DNA of 64,000 nt from Paractinoplanes maris (GCF_023544465.1 NZ_JALPVL010000009.1:186001-250000); one strand, 5' to 3'. Positions 39,519-48,269 are shown, counted from the stretch's first letter. The notes: generated by a model not told the origin, from the sequence alone. Made by a program: numbers and translations.

Positions 39519-39818
39519 ATGGACGAGGACGAGCACGACCGCGAGTGGCAGATGCTCGGGCTGCTGGCCACCGGGCTGACCGACGAGTCGGTGGCGGCCC
39601 GCCTCGGCGTCTCCGAGCGCACGGTCCGCCGCACGATGGCCGCCGTGATGGCCCGGCTCGGCGCGCGCAGCCGGTTCCAGGCCGGCCTGATCGCCGCCCG
39701 TCAGGGGCTGACACCACCGGCTACCGTGTGTGGCTGTGCGGGTGCTGGTCATCGAGGACGACGCGAATCTGCTTCTGGCGCTGGACGTGGCGTTGCGGGG
39801 GGCGGGCTTCGCGGTTGA
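39519..39818 (+). CDS. Small LuxR-type helix-turn-helix protein
   Basis: 99 residues if read to the stop at 39818. Residues about 10-65 are a LuxR/GerE HTH (LLATGLTDESVAARLGVSERTVRRTMAAVMARLGARSRFQAGLIAARQG). There is no receiver or sensor domain. It starts 2 bp after the SARP stop. Its last 30 codons (rich in Gly, Arg and Ala) overlap the next gene by 89 bp in another frame and look non-conserved, so the functional part likely ends near 39715. It could be a detached DNA-binding module working with the SARP. Confidence 0.6.
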   Translation: MDEDEHDREWQMLGLLATGLTDESVAARLGVSERTVRRTMAAVMARLGARSRFQAGLIAARQGLTPPATVCGCAGAGHRGRRESASGAGRGVAGGGLRG

Positions 39819-40395
39819 CACCGCGGCCGATCTGCCCGATGTGGACGAGCTGCTGAGCGTCCACGCCTACGACTGCGCGGTCGTCGACCGGATGCTGCCG
39901 GCCGGCGACGCCCTCGACTACGTGGCGGCCCGCCGCCGCACCGGCTGGCGGGTGCCCGTGCTGTTCCTGACCGGCCGCAGCGTCCCGGCCGAGCGGGTGG
40001 CCGGCCTGGCCTGGGGTGACGACTACCTGGGCAAGCCGTTCGCCCTGCCCGAGTTGCTGGCCCGGGTCGGCAACCTGTGCCGCCGCGGCCCGGCCCCACC
40101 CGAGGCGACCACCGTGCGCCGGTCCGGCGTCGAGGTGGACAGCGGCCGCTACCAGGCCCGCCGCGACGGACGCCCGCTGGAGCTCACCGGCAAGGAGTTC
40201 GCCGTGCTGGAGGCGCTGGTGGCAGCCGGCGGCGACCCGGTGCGCCGGTCGGCCCTGATCGCGGCCGGCTGGGACGAGCTGGTCCCGCCGGCCTCCAACG
40301 TCCTCGACGTGGTGGTCGCCCAGCTGCGCCGCAAACTGGGCGACCCCCCGATCCTGCACACCGTGCGTGGGATCGGCTACCACCTCGGCCCCTGA
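39730..40395 (+). CDS. OmpR/PhoB-type response regulator (orphan)
   Basis: 221 residues starting at GTG 39730 (GTG 39736 is equally possible). The receiver has VLVIEDDANLLLALDVAL, the Asp in CAVVDRMLPAGDA and Lys in DDYLGKPF. The output domain ends NVLDVVVAQLRRKLGDPPILHTVRGIGYHL. It resembles the regulator at 38056 in many positions, including DRMLP-GDA, so the two are probably paralogues. No kinase gene is adjacent. It may be served by the kinase at 36815 or act unphosphorylated. Overlap with the small LuxR gene suggests joint expression. Confidence 0.85.
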   Translation: MAVRVLVIEDDANLLLALDVALRGAGFAVDTAADLPDVDELLSVHAYDCAVVDRMLPAGDALDYVAARRRTGWRVPVLFLTGRSVPAERVAGLAWGDDYLGKPFALPELLARVGNLCRRGPAPPEATTVRRSGVEVDSGRYQARRDGRPLELTGKEFAVLEALVAAGGDPVRRSALIAAGWDELVPPASNVLDVVVAQLRRKLGDPPILHTVRGIGYHLGP

Positions 40396-40404
40396 CCGTG
40401 CCAC

Positions 40405-40815
40405 CTACCGGCCACCGGAGGCCAGCACATGCAGGACCGGTTCACCGGCGGCCCACTCACCGTCGTCGGCCGAGTCGCTCCGCCGGACGGTCAGGCGCGA
40501 GCAGGCGACCAGCCCGGTCTTGCCCGGACTCTCCAGTACAACCTGGAGCAGCGGTTTCGGCACCATGTCGACCTCGGCGAAGACCACGGTCTCGGCCTCC
40601 GTCGCCAGCCTCAGGGTCAGTAGCGGATAACTGCGCTGCAACTTCATCAGCTCGACGCCCTCGAAGTGGATCCCGTAAGCCGGCTCCCGCCCGTCGCCCG
40701 GTGAGCGCAGCAGCAGCTGGGAATGTCCGATGCCGTAGCGCCACACCCCGAAGCCGCGCTCACTGCGCCAGGGCAGGGTCCCGGCGTCATTCGAAGGGAT
40801 TGTCAACGGGCTCAC
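40405..40815 (-). CDS. Small soluble protein, candidate immunity protein
   Basis: 136 residues from the GTG at 40815, overlapping the 3' end of the ALF/toxin-like gene by 29 bp. No signal peptide or membrane helix. Notable phrases are GVWRYGIGHSQLLLRSPGDG, then PAYGIHFEGVELMKL and YPLLTLRLATEAETVVFAEVD. I recall uncharacterised actinobacterial proteins of about this size starting with a W-Y-x-x-SH-x-QLLLRS pattern, but cannot confirm a family. Immediate position after a polymorphic-toxin-like C-terminus, overlap, and lack of export signal are what would be expected of an immunity protein. That role is inference. Confidence 0.65.
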   Translation of the reverse strand: MSPLTIPSNDAGTLPWRSERGFGVWRYGIGHSQLLLRSPGDGREPAYGIHFEGVELMKLQRSYPLLTLRLATEAETVVFAEVDMVPKPLLQVVLESPGKTGLVACSRLTVRRSDSADDGEWAAGEPVLHVLASGGR

Positions 40816-43800
40816 CGTCCAGATAGAACGTGACGCGATCCCAGCAGTTGGGTTCGGTGCTGATCCAAAATATCTCCCACTCGGTCAGGTGCTCGCCATC
40901 CGTCCTCGGATCCACCCGCCGACCGGCCTCGGCGGCTTTCTGGGCGATCTCCTTGGCGGTGGGAGCGTAGGGCAGACCGTCGAGGTTGACGTGGATCCGC
41001 GTCTTCCCGTCGTTCACGTACTGCTTGACCTGGTTGTACCACTCCGGTTCGGCCGGCCACTGCTGGTGGGACTGCGCACCGACCTTCTCGGCGAATTCCA
41101 GCAGCGCATCCTCGCTCTGCGGCGTCCAGTTCCGGCCGAGGGCAATGTGCCCGCAGTCCTCGACCGGGACGGGCGGCTCCTTGGTGCGGCAGGCGCGCAG
41201 ACGCTCGGCCTTCTTCCGCAACCCCCACACGGTGGCGCCCGCGCCGCCCAGGTCGTAGACGAAACTGCCCAAGGTGAACGAGATGCGAGCCATCCGGAAC
41301 AGCGCCACCTGCCCCGCGGTCAACGGCGTGAACGACAGCACGCTCCAGAGACAGGCCACCGCGTCGTGGTCGTAGTAGCAGGCGTTGAGGTCCGGGAGGG
41401 GTGACAGCAGGTCCAGGAAGCCGTCGCCGTTGCGCTCGAGCCAGCCCATGATGCCGCCCTCGAGCAGCGCCAGCTTCTCGCGGTAGAGGGCTTGCTCCTC
41501 CGGGCTCAGCTCGGCCAGGATGCCGTCCAGCGGGAAGTACTGCTGGGGATTCATCAACCACCGGATCTGCTGCTGGCGGTCGAGCTCCTCGTGCCGGTAG
41601 GCCGCCTTCTGCGCGTCGATCGCGTGTTCCAGCGCCCGCTCGGCCGCCACGGCGGCACTGTCGGCGGACTTGCGGGCCGCCTCGGCCGCTTTCTGAGCTT
41701 TGACCGCGTCGGCCTCGGCGGCGGTGGCCGCGGCCCGCGCCGCCGAAGCTTCCCGTTCGGCGGCGCCGGCGGCCGCGACCGCGTGATCCGCGTCGGCCTG
41801 CGCGTCCCGCGCCGAACGGCCGGCGATCGCGGCGTCGTCCGCGGCGGCGTTGGCCGCGTTGCGCGCGAGCTTGGCGTCGGCCTTGGCCTGGGCATCGGCG
41901 CGGGCCGCACTGGCCGCGGCCACCCGGGCGGCGGCACCCTCGCGGGCGGCGTCCGCAGCCGACTTCTTCGCCTCCGCGGCCGAAGCGGCCGCAGCGGCAG
42001 CGGATTGCGCCGCCTCCGCGGCGGCGGTGAAGGCCACCTTGACGTCGGTGTTCGCCGCCCGGGCGGCCTCGACCGCCACGCGCGCCGCGGCCGCCGCCTC
42101 GTCCGCGCGTTGCTGCGCGGCCGCGGCCTGCTCGGCCCCGATCACGCGAGCCTCCGCGGCCACCTGAACGACGAAGTCGGCGTCCAGGTCGGCGGTGGTG
42201 AACGGGCTGACCATCGCCAGCGCCGCGTTGTGCGGCTGGGCGATGCCGGCCGACGAAGCACGCGCGGCGGCGGCCGCGGTCAGCGCGATGTCGGCCTGCG
42301 CGGACGCGGCGACCGCCTCGGTGGTGGCCGACTCGGCCTCCTGCTGGGTGCGCTGAGCCGACCACAGCGCCTGCACCGACTCGTTCTGCGCCTGTTCGGC
42401 CAGCCGGACCGCGGCCCGGGCCGCCTCGGCGGCGCGAGCCTCTTGCGCGGTGGCCTCGGCGGCGCGAGCGTCGGCCTGCAACCGGGCCTGATGAGTGGCC
42501 TTGGCCTCGGCCTCGGCCCGGCCGGCGGCGGCGTCGGCCCGGGCCGCGGCGGCAGCTGCCGCATCAGCAGCGGCACGGGCCCGGGACGCCGCCCGGGTGG
42601 CCTCGGTGGCCGCCGCCCGGGCGTTCCCGGCCGCGCCGGTGGCGGTGTTCGCCTCCGACCGGGCGCTCCGGGCAGCCGTGCCGGCAACCCCGGAGTCGCG
42701 GGCCGCCTGGTCCGCCTGGCGTTGCGCCTCTTCCTTCTCCGCGCCACTCGCGGCGGCGGCCACCCGGGCGTACGCCTGCGCCCGCGCGACCTGGACCTGT
42801 GATTTGGTCTCGGCCTTGAAGGCGTCATCCCGGGCTTTCTTGGCCGCACCTTCGCGGGCCCAAGCGTTCTGCTCGGCGTTGGCGGCGGCGCCCGCGGCCT
42901 GCTGGCTGCGCTGGGCGGCCGCCCGCGCGATGTCGGCCTGGGCCGTCGCGTTGCGCCGGGCGTTCGCCGCCACCGCGGCCTGCCCCTCCGCCTCCTTGCG
43001 CTTGTCGCCGGCGGTCTTGCGCTCCTTCTCGGCGATCAGCCGCTGCTGCCGGGCGGTGGCCGCCTCGGCCTCGGCGGTGATCCGGTGCTGCCGGGTCCGC
43101 TCGGCGGCGGCCCACGCCCTCGCCTCGGCGGCCTGGGCCTGTTCGCGGGCCGTCTTGGCCCGAGCCGCGGCGGTCTTGGCCGCCTGGGCCTGTGCCTTGG
43201 CCGCGGCGGCCAGCTTGGCCGCCGCCGCGGCGTGCTCGAGGGCATGCTCCTTCCATTTCGCCGCCTGCTGCTGGTGGGCCTGGGCCCGCTCGGCGGCGCT
43301 CTGGGCGTTGTTCGTGGCGATCGTGGCGTCGACCGCGTGCGCGGCCGTGGTGGCCGCACCGACCGCCGCCACGGCGGCCTGGTGCATGCCCTGGACGATC
43401 AGCGACCATTCGGCGCCGTATTCCAGTCCGGTGTCGATCAGCGTGTCCGCCGCGGCGACGGCGGCCGCGGCGGCGGCCTGGGCGCGCTGGGCGGCCTGCT
43501 GGGCGGCACTGAGCTGGGCCGCCGTCTCGGTGCGGGCCGCGGTGAGCTGGGTGCCCTTGTCGGCGCCGGTGCCCCCGCCGGCCAGGATGCGCTCGGCCGA
43601 CCGGGCGGCGTTCGCGGCGCCGCCCATGGCGTTCGCCGCGCGCTGCAGTTCCCGTACGGCGTTGCCGTGCGCCACCAGCAGGAGCCGGCGAGCCTCGGCG
43701 GCCCGGGCCGCACGCCGGGCCAGGTCGGTCAGGTCGTCGGCGGCCTTGGTGCGGGCCTCCAGATCGGCCAGGTACTGCTCGCGGGCGGCCGCGTCGGTGG

Positions 43801-44482
43801 TGGCCGCGGTCAGGTAGCCGCCGTTCCAGAAGGCCGCCACGGCGTTGTCGTCGCCGTCCTTCGCGGCCTCGGCCGCCCGTCTCATCTCGGAGCCGTCGGG
43901 GGCGGCGGCGGCCACGGCGGTCAGCCGCTCGCGCAGCACCCGGCGCCGGTCGGTCTCGGCCGCCGCGATCTGCTCGTCGCGGGTACGGGCGATCGTCGCG
44001 CCGTAGGCCAGGAACGCGGCCCGGTCGGCGTCGGTGCCCTTGAGGACCCGGGTGACCTCGGCGTTGAAGTTCGCTCCGCCGGTGCCGGCCATCCCCCGGA
44101 TCGTCTCGAGGTTGCGCTGCGCAGTGGCCTTCTTCCGGTCGGCGATCTGCTTCTCGAGCGGCTTGTGCGTCTCGGCAAGGTAGCGCTGGACGGCGCCCGG
44201 CTCGGTCGAGGCCAGCGCGGCCGCCGCGGCCTGCCTGATCTCCGGCTCCTCGTTGAGCTCGGCGATGTCGACGACCAGGTTGCGCAGGAACGGGTCGTCG
44301 GGGAAGGTGACGCCGGATCGGCCGTCCCAGGGCTGGGTGACCAATGGCGGCACCTCGACCGGGGGTCCGCTCGACTGCCTGACCGCCGCGGGTGGGGCGG
44401 CGATCGCCGGAGCGGCCGGCGCGACCAGGAGGCCGGCCGCGACCAGCAGCGCGGCGCCGAGGGTGCCCAGCCGGCGTCTCAT
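40787..44482 (-). CDS. Secreted ALF-repeat, Ala-rich coiled-coil protein with C-terminal toxin-like domain
   Basis: 1231 residues from ATG 44482 (ATGA overlap with the second ALF gene). A Sec signal peptide (RRRLGTLGAALLVAAGLLV, cleavage near AIAA) is followed by about three ALF repeats (residues 55-230; e.g. AAAALASTEPGAVQRYLAET, DADRAAFLAYGATIARTRDE). Then come over 700 residues of Ala/Glu/Lys/Arg-rich helix (230-960), a region with hydrophobic segments (964-1100; LTAGQVALFRMARISFTLGSF) and a distinct 115-residue end: TRIHVNLDGLPYAPTAKEI, HLTEWEIFWISTEP, RVTFYLDGEPVDNPFE. This order (export signal, repeats, long stalk, pre-toxin, short variable tip) is that of actinobacterial polymorphic toxins. 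The tip resembles domains I recall as polymorphic toxin type 27, unverified. Confidence 0.82.
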   Translation of the reverse strand: MRRRLGTLGAALLVAAGLLVAPAAPAIAAPPAAVRQSSGPPVEVPPLVTQPWDGRSGVTFPDDPFLRNLVVDIAELNEEPEIRQAAAAALASTEPGAVQRYLAETHKPLEKQIADRKKATAQRNLETIRGMAGTGGANFNAEVTRVLKGTDADRAAFLAYGATIARTRDEQIAAAETDRRRVLRERLTAVAAAAPDGSEMRRAAEAAKDGDDNAVAAFWNGGYLTAATTDAAAREQYLADLEARTKAADDLTDLARRAARAAEARRLLLVAHGNAVRELQRAANAMGGAANAARSAERILAGGGTGADKGTQLTAARTETAAQLSAAQQAAQRAQAAAAAAVAAADTLIDTGLEYGAEWSLIVQGMHQAAVAAVGAATTAAHAVDATIATNNAQSAAERAQAHQQQAAKWKEHALEHAAAAAKLAAAAKAQAQAAKTAAARAKTAREQAQAAEARAWAAAERTRQHRITAEAEAATARQQRLIAEKERKTAGDKRKEAEGQAAVAANARRNATAQADIARAAAQRSQQAAGAAANAEQNAWAREGAAKKARDDAFKAETKSQVQVARAQAYARVAAAASGAEKEEAQRQADQAARDSGVAGTAARSARSEANTATGAAGNARAAATEATRAASRARAAADAAAAAAARADAAAGRAEAEAKATHQARLQADARAAEATAQEARAAEAARAAVRLAEQAQNESVQALWSAQRTQQEAESATTEAVAASAQADIALTAAAAARASSAGIAQPHNAALAMVSPFTTADLDADFVVQVAAEARVIGAEQAAAAQQRADEAAAAARVAVEAARAANTDVKVAFTAAAEAAQSAAAAAASAAEAKKSAADAAREGAAARVAAASAARADAQAKADAKLARNAANAAADDAAIAGRSARDAQADADHAVAAAGAAEREASAARAAATAAEADAVKAQKAAEAARKSADSAAVAAERALEHAIDAQKAAYRHEELDRQQQIRWLMNPQQYFPLDGILAELSPEEQALYREKLALLEGGIMGWLERNGDGFLDLLSPLPDLNACYYDHDAVACLWSVLSFTPLTAGQVALFRMARISFTLGSFVYDLGGAGATVWGLRKKAERLRACRTKEPPVPVEDCGHIALGRNWTPQSEDALLEFAEKVGAQSHQQWPAEPEWYNQVKQYVNDGKTRIHVNLDGLPYAPTAKEIAQKAAEAGRRVDPRTDGEHLTEWEIFWISTEPNCWDRVTFYLDGEPVDNPFE

Positions 44483-45516
44483 GCCGCACCGCCGGTCATC
44501 CGCTGCTCGCCGGCCAGTGCGTCGGCCAGCAGGTCCGACCAGTACGCGGCCTGGGCGGCGGCCTGCTCGCGCTCGGCCCCCCACGACTCCGCGGTCGTGC
44601 CGGCGCTGCCCAGGATGACGTTCCAGTTCAGGCCGCCGGCGCCACCGGCCGCGGCGGCCACCCGGTGCCAGGCGGCGGCCTGCTCCTCGGCCACCCGTTG
44701 GGCGTCGGCCCACACCACCCGGGGCGAGCCGGTCTGCGCGGCCACGGCACCCCACTCCCGTGCGGCGGCCGCGCGGGCCTGCTCAGCGGCCTCACCCGAG
44801 AGCTCCCGCGCCTGGGCCTCCGCGGTCCGGGCGGCGGTGACCAGGCGGGCCACGCCGGCCCGCCAGCGCATGTCCTCGTCGGTCACCCGGAGGCGGAACG
44901 CCTCCAGGTCGAGGCCGGCCGCGTTGGCCCAGTCGTAGGCGAAGAACTCGACCAGGTCGGCGTCGGTGGCGGCCGGCCGCAACGCGTAGGTCGCCGCCGC
45001 CCGCACCTGGGGGCCGGGGTCGTTGTCGCGCAGCAACACCACGAACTCGCGGTCGAACGGCTCGAGCGCGGCCGCCTGCTCGCCGGTGGCCTCGCGAGCC
45101 TGACGGTCGCGGGCCTTCGCCGCGGCGTACCCGGTGCGGGCGAATGCCTCTCGCTCGGCGACGCCGTTGTCGAGGGCCCATTGCGCGGCCGCGTGCACTT
45201 CCGGCGCGAACTCGGCGGTGTGGGTGGCCAGGACCCGGAGGCAGAAGTCGGTGTTGCGGGCGTCGTTCAGGGCGGCGCGCTTCTTGGCGTAGTCGAAACC
45301 GCTGGTGATGAAACGGGCGACCGCCGCCTCCACGTTGGTGCTGACGAGTGCGCCCCAGGCGGCGGCGCGCACCGACGAGCGCGGATAGAAGAGGGTGACC
45401 GTGCGGGTCATCGACCAGTTCGCCGAGTGCTGGTCGACGGCCGCCGCGGGCGTGGCCAGGCCGGTGCTCAGCAGGACGGCAACCGTCACGACGGACGTTC
45501 GCATTCTCGTTTTCAT
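44479..45516 (-). CDS. Secreted ALF-repeat protein
   Basis: 345 residues from ATG 45516 (GGAGAATGCG upstream). A signal peptide (MRTSVVTVAVLLSTGLATPAAA) is followed by ALF repeats, each with an aromatic motif and a helix-rich tail: NTDFCLRVLATHTAEFAPEVHAAAQWAL, DREFVVLLRDNDPGPQVRAAATYAL, DLVEFFAYDWANAAGLDLEAF. The last 110 residues are Ala/Glu/Trp-rich helix. There is no toxin-like tip. It overlaps the long ALF protein (ATGA) and so is made with it, perhaps as a subunit or chaperone of the stalk. It is divergent from the ALF-GH16 fusion gene. Confidence 0.8.
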   Translation of the reverse strand: MKTRMRTSVVTVAVLLSTGLATPAAAVDQHSANWSMTRTVTLFYPRSSVRAAAWGALVSTNVEAAVARFITSGFDYAKKRAALNDARNTDFCLRVLATHTAEFAPEVHAAAQWALDNGVAEREAFARTGYAAAKARDRQAREATGEQAAALEPFDREFVVLLRDNDPGPQVRAAATYALRPAATDADLVEFFAYDWANAAGLDLEAFRLRVTDEDMRWRAGVARLVTAARTAEAQARELSGEAAEQARAAAAREWGAVAAQTGSPRVVWADAQRVAEEQAAAWHRVAAAAGGAGGLNWNVILGSAGTTAESWGAEREQAAAQAAYWSDLLADALAGEQRMTGGAA

Positions 45517-45609
45517 CGCATTCTCCACAGCAGACGACGAGGTGGCGGCGACAGACAAACATCGATGCTCAGGTGAATTGCCGAAATGGCCGGAAGCGGC
45601 CACCGGGCC

Positions 45610-45651
45610 CATTTCCGCGATGGAGCGGAAATGTATCGGCGTCGCTATAAC
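45610..45651 (+). promoter_or_regulatory. Inverted repeat and -10-like element in the ALF divergent promoter
   Basis: CATTTCCGC (45610-45618) and GCGGAAATG (45625-45633) form a perfect 9-bp inverted repeat with a 6-bp spacer, followed by TATAAC at 45646-45651, a good -10, 27 bp before the ALF-GH16 start. The repeat overlaps where a -35 would be. The 161-bp region drives two ALF gene sets in opposite directions, so one regulator could control both. The GGAAAT in the right arm also recalls ECF-sigma -35 boxes. Confidence 0.45.
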
Positions 45652-45677
45652 CGAACTCGCCGACTCCGGGAGGAATG

Positions 45678-48200
45678 ATGAGAACGTCGAGAACGAGACG
45701 AGTGGCGGCCGCCGCCGTCGCTCTGGTGACCGCTCTGGTGACCGCCGTCGTGACCGGGACTGCCACGGCGGCGAGCGCCGCCGACGGGCTCGAGTCCTCG
45801 CTGGAGGACCGGGTCCGCGCGGCCGCCGTGGTGGGGGAAGTCGCCCCGGACGACTGGCTGGTGCTGGGGGAGCGTGACTTCGTCTTCAAGATCTGGGAGT
45901 ACGCGCAGGACCTGTCCGAGGTGCGCGGCGCGGCCGAGCTGGCCCTGGTCAACTGCACCACCACGTCGTTCGTGCAGTGCACGGTCTTCGTCGAGTCGGG
46001 CATCCACGACGCGAAGGCCCGTGACGTCGCCAGCCAGGTCCGCGATGCGACCGCCGCCCGCGAGGCGCGGCAGATCCGGCAGCAGGCGCTGATGGTGCTG
46101 GAGATCCCAGTGACGCCGGAGCTGCTCCTGCTGCCCGAACGCGACTTCGTGTTCGCCGTCTATCAGCGCGCCACCGGCCAGCGGGTGCGGGCGGCGGCGC
46201 TGGCCGCGTTCGGCGGAACCGCGCAGCAGCAGCGCGATTTCATCACCACCGGCGTCGTCCAGGCCCGCGAGCAGGACCGCATCGCCGAGATCGAGGCCGA
46301 CCAGGAGCGGACCGAGGCCGAGCGGCAGGCGCTGATCGAGCGTGAGGCCCGCAAGCGGGCGGCCGCCGTGCTCGGGTTCGTGGCGACCGAGGCCCAGCTG
46401 GTGATCAGCGACGAGAACTTCGTGCGCTGGGTGTGGAACACGGCGGCCGAGCCGACCGAGGTCTACGCGGCGGCGATGGCCGCGCTGCGCAGTGCCGACC
46501 CGGTCGCCTGGAAGACGTTCATCCACACCGGGATCCATCAGGCCGACCACCGCGACCTGGAGGCCGCACTGCGCAAGAAGGGCCAGGAGGACCGTCGCCG
46601 GGTCAGCGCGATCGAGGCGGCGGCCGAGGCGGCCGGGAAGACCAACCTGGCCCGGGCCGCCCGCGACGCGCTGGCCGGCTCGGACACCGATGTCGACTAC
46701 TTCCTGCGGGTCGGTCAGTACCAGATCTCCGACAACGAGTGCGCGAACCCGGTGCTGGGCACCGACACGGACGGCTGGGGAACGCTGAGCAGCAGCCTGA
46801 CCGCGACCCGGCGGACGGTCACCGGGCACCCGGCCGCGCAGTGGGAACTCGCCGTGGCCAACGGCACCGCGACCACGGCCGGCATCTACCTGCCCCAGCA
46901 GCGGGTGCTGCCCGGCGCGATCTGGGACGTCGCCGCCGACGTCCGGACACCGGGTGACCCGTCCCAGGCCCGGATGGAGATCGACTGGTACGACACCGCG
47001 AGCACCTACCTGGGCCACACCAACGGCGGGTATCTGCCGATCGCCGGCGCCACCGGATTCACCCGGATCTCCGGGCGGTTCACGGCTCCGGCCGGTGCCG
47101 TGCGGGCCAACGTGCTGCTGCGGGCCACCGACCTGGCCGCCGGCGGCCTGTTCGCCACCACGGCCTGTGCCTACCGGGGGAATCCGACCCCGGACGTGAA
47201 GGTGACCGGCGTACCCGGGAACGGGACCGGATCGCTCACCTGGACCACCACCCGCACCGACATCGTGCGCTGGAACGTCGGGCGGGACGGCACGGACAGC
47301 CGCAAGAACGGGCCGTGGGCGACCGAGGTGGCGGCCGGCGTCCGCAGCCAGCAGTTCAACCTGCTGCGCAACGACGCCACGTACTCGTTCATTCTGATCC
47401 CGTTCACCGCGGCCGGCCCGCTCACCCCGGTCAGCGTGAGCGTCACCCCCAGCCTCAACCCGCCGCCGGTCGACGGGGGCGGGAGCACGGGCGACGGCGT
47501 CCAGGCGGCGGTCCGTAACGGGTGGGGCACGCCGCTGGCCCAGTACAGCGACGAGTTCGCCTACACCGGGCGGCCGGATCCGGCCAAGTGGAGCGACGCC
47601 GACGAGTGCTGGCGCAACCCGCACGCGTCCGGCGGTCAGCGTTGCGCCAGCGCGACCACGGTCGACGGCGGCAAGCTGGTGATGACCGGGGCGGCCAACG
47701 GCACGACGGGCTGGCTGCAGAACGACTGGAAGACCAAGTACGGCCGGTGGGAGGCCCGGGTCCGCTCGCGCAACACCGGCGGCAGCAACGGCCGTACCTA
47801 TCACCCGCTGCTCATCGTCTGGCCGGACGGCGACAAGTGGCCCGAGGAGGGCGAGTACGACTTCCTGGAGAACAGTGCGCCCGGTGCCGCGTGCGCCGTC
47901 GCCTTCCTGCACTACCCGGTGACGCGAGGCGACACCCAGCAGGAGCGGGCCGAGGAGCGGAACTGCGGCGCGCCGCTGAGCGAGTGGCACAACGTCGCCT
48001 TCGAGTGGACCGCCGACCACGTGCGCGGATTCCTCGACGGCACCGAGTGGTTCCGCTACTCGGGCGGGGCGAGCTCGAGCCGCAAGGTCATGCAGGCCAT
48101 GGCGTCCGGGCACCTGACGATCCAGCTCGACAACTTCGACGGTACGAACATGACCCCGGCCGCCTACGAGGCCGACTGGGTGCGTGTCTACCCGGTGTGA
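45678..48200 (+). CDS. ALF-repeat protein fused to a GH16 glucanase
   Basis: 840 residues. ATG 45678 is preferred over ATG 45675 because GGGAGGA would otherwise abut the start. Order: signal peptide (ending TATAASAA), three to four ALF repeats at about 40-350 (motifs ERDFVFKIWEYAQD, ERDFVFAVYQRATG, DENFVRWVWNTAAE), a CBM4/9-like beta-sandwich (350-500), an Fn3-like domain (505-590), and a GH16 domain to the end. The GH16 catalytic motif is E726-Y-D728-F-L-E731 (EGEYDFLEN). GH16 enzymes cleave beta-1,3(4)-glucans, carrageenan or agar. Having ALF repeats lead a hydrolase rather than a toxin domain is unusual. Confidence 0.87.
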   Translation: MRTSRTRRVAAAAVALVTALVTAVVTGTATAASAADGLESSLEDRVRAAAVVGEVAPDDWLVLGERDFVFKIWEYAQDLSEVRGAAELALVNCTTTSFVQCTVFVESGIHDAKARDVASQVRDATAAREARQIRQQALMVLEIPVTPELLLLPERDFVFAVYQRATGQRVRAAALAAFGGTAQQQRDFITTGVVQAREQDRIAEIEADQERTEAERQALIEREARKRAAAVLGFVATEAQLVISDENFVRWVWNTAAEPTEVYAAAMAALRSADPVAWKTFIHTGIHQADHRDLEAALRKKGQEDRRRVSAIEAAAEAAGKTNLARAARDALAGSDTDVDYFLRVGQYQISDNECANPVLGTDTDGWGTLSSSLTATRRTVTGHPAAQWELAVANGTATTAGIYLPQQRVLPGAIWDVAADVRTPGDPSQARMEIDWYDTASTYLGHTNGGYLPIAGATGFTRISGRFTAPAGAVRANVLLRATDLAAGGLFATTACAYRGNPTPDVKVTGVPGNGTGSLTWTTTRTDIVRWNVGRDGTDSRKNGPWATEVAAGVRSQQFNLLRNDATYSFILIPFTAAGPLTPVSVSVTPSLNPPPVDGGGSTGDGVQAAVRNGWGTPLAQYSDEFAYTGRPDPAKWSDADECWRNPHASGGQRCASATTVDGGKLVMTGAANGTTGWLQNDWKTKYGRWEARVRSRNTGGSNGRTYHPLLIVWPDGDKWPEEGEYDFLENSAPGAACAVAFLHYPVTRGDTQQERAEERNCGAPLSEWHNVAFEWTADHVRGFLDGTEWFRYSGGASSSRKVMQAMASGHLTIQLDNFDGTNMTPAAYEADWVRVYPV

Positions 48201-48205
48201 TCCCC

Positions 48206-48237
48206 GGCCCGCGTCGCCACCGGCGGCGCGGGCCTTT
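48206..48237 (+). terminator. Rho-independent-type terminator after the GH16 gene
   Basis: GGCCCGCGTCGCC (48206-48218) pairs with GGCGGCGCGGGCC (48222-48234), 13 bp with one G-U pair and a 3-base loop, followed by TTT. It lies 5 bp after the GH16 stop and separates it from the GH81 promoter. Confidence 0.8.
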
Positions 48238-48269
48238 CCGCTGACCAGCCTGTATTCACGTTCGTAACA

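Noticed and set aside
38806..40395. Regulatory end of a nearby antibiotic gene cluster
   Set aside because: A SARP is present but no PKS, NRPS or tailoring genes adjoin it. The NRPS-like gene at 53.6 kb is of the PosA type and is 13 kb away.
43085..44938. Plus-strand open frame of 617 codons inside the ALF/coiled-coil gene
   Set aside because: It is the reverse complement of Ala-rich helical repeat codons and has no coherent protein features.
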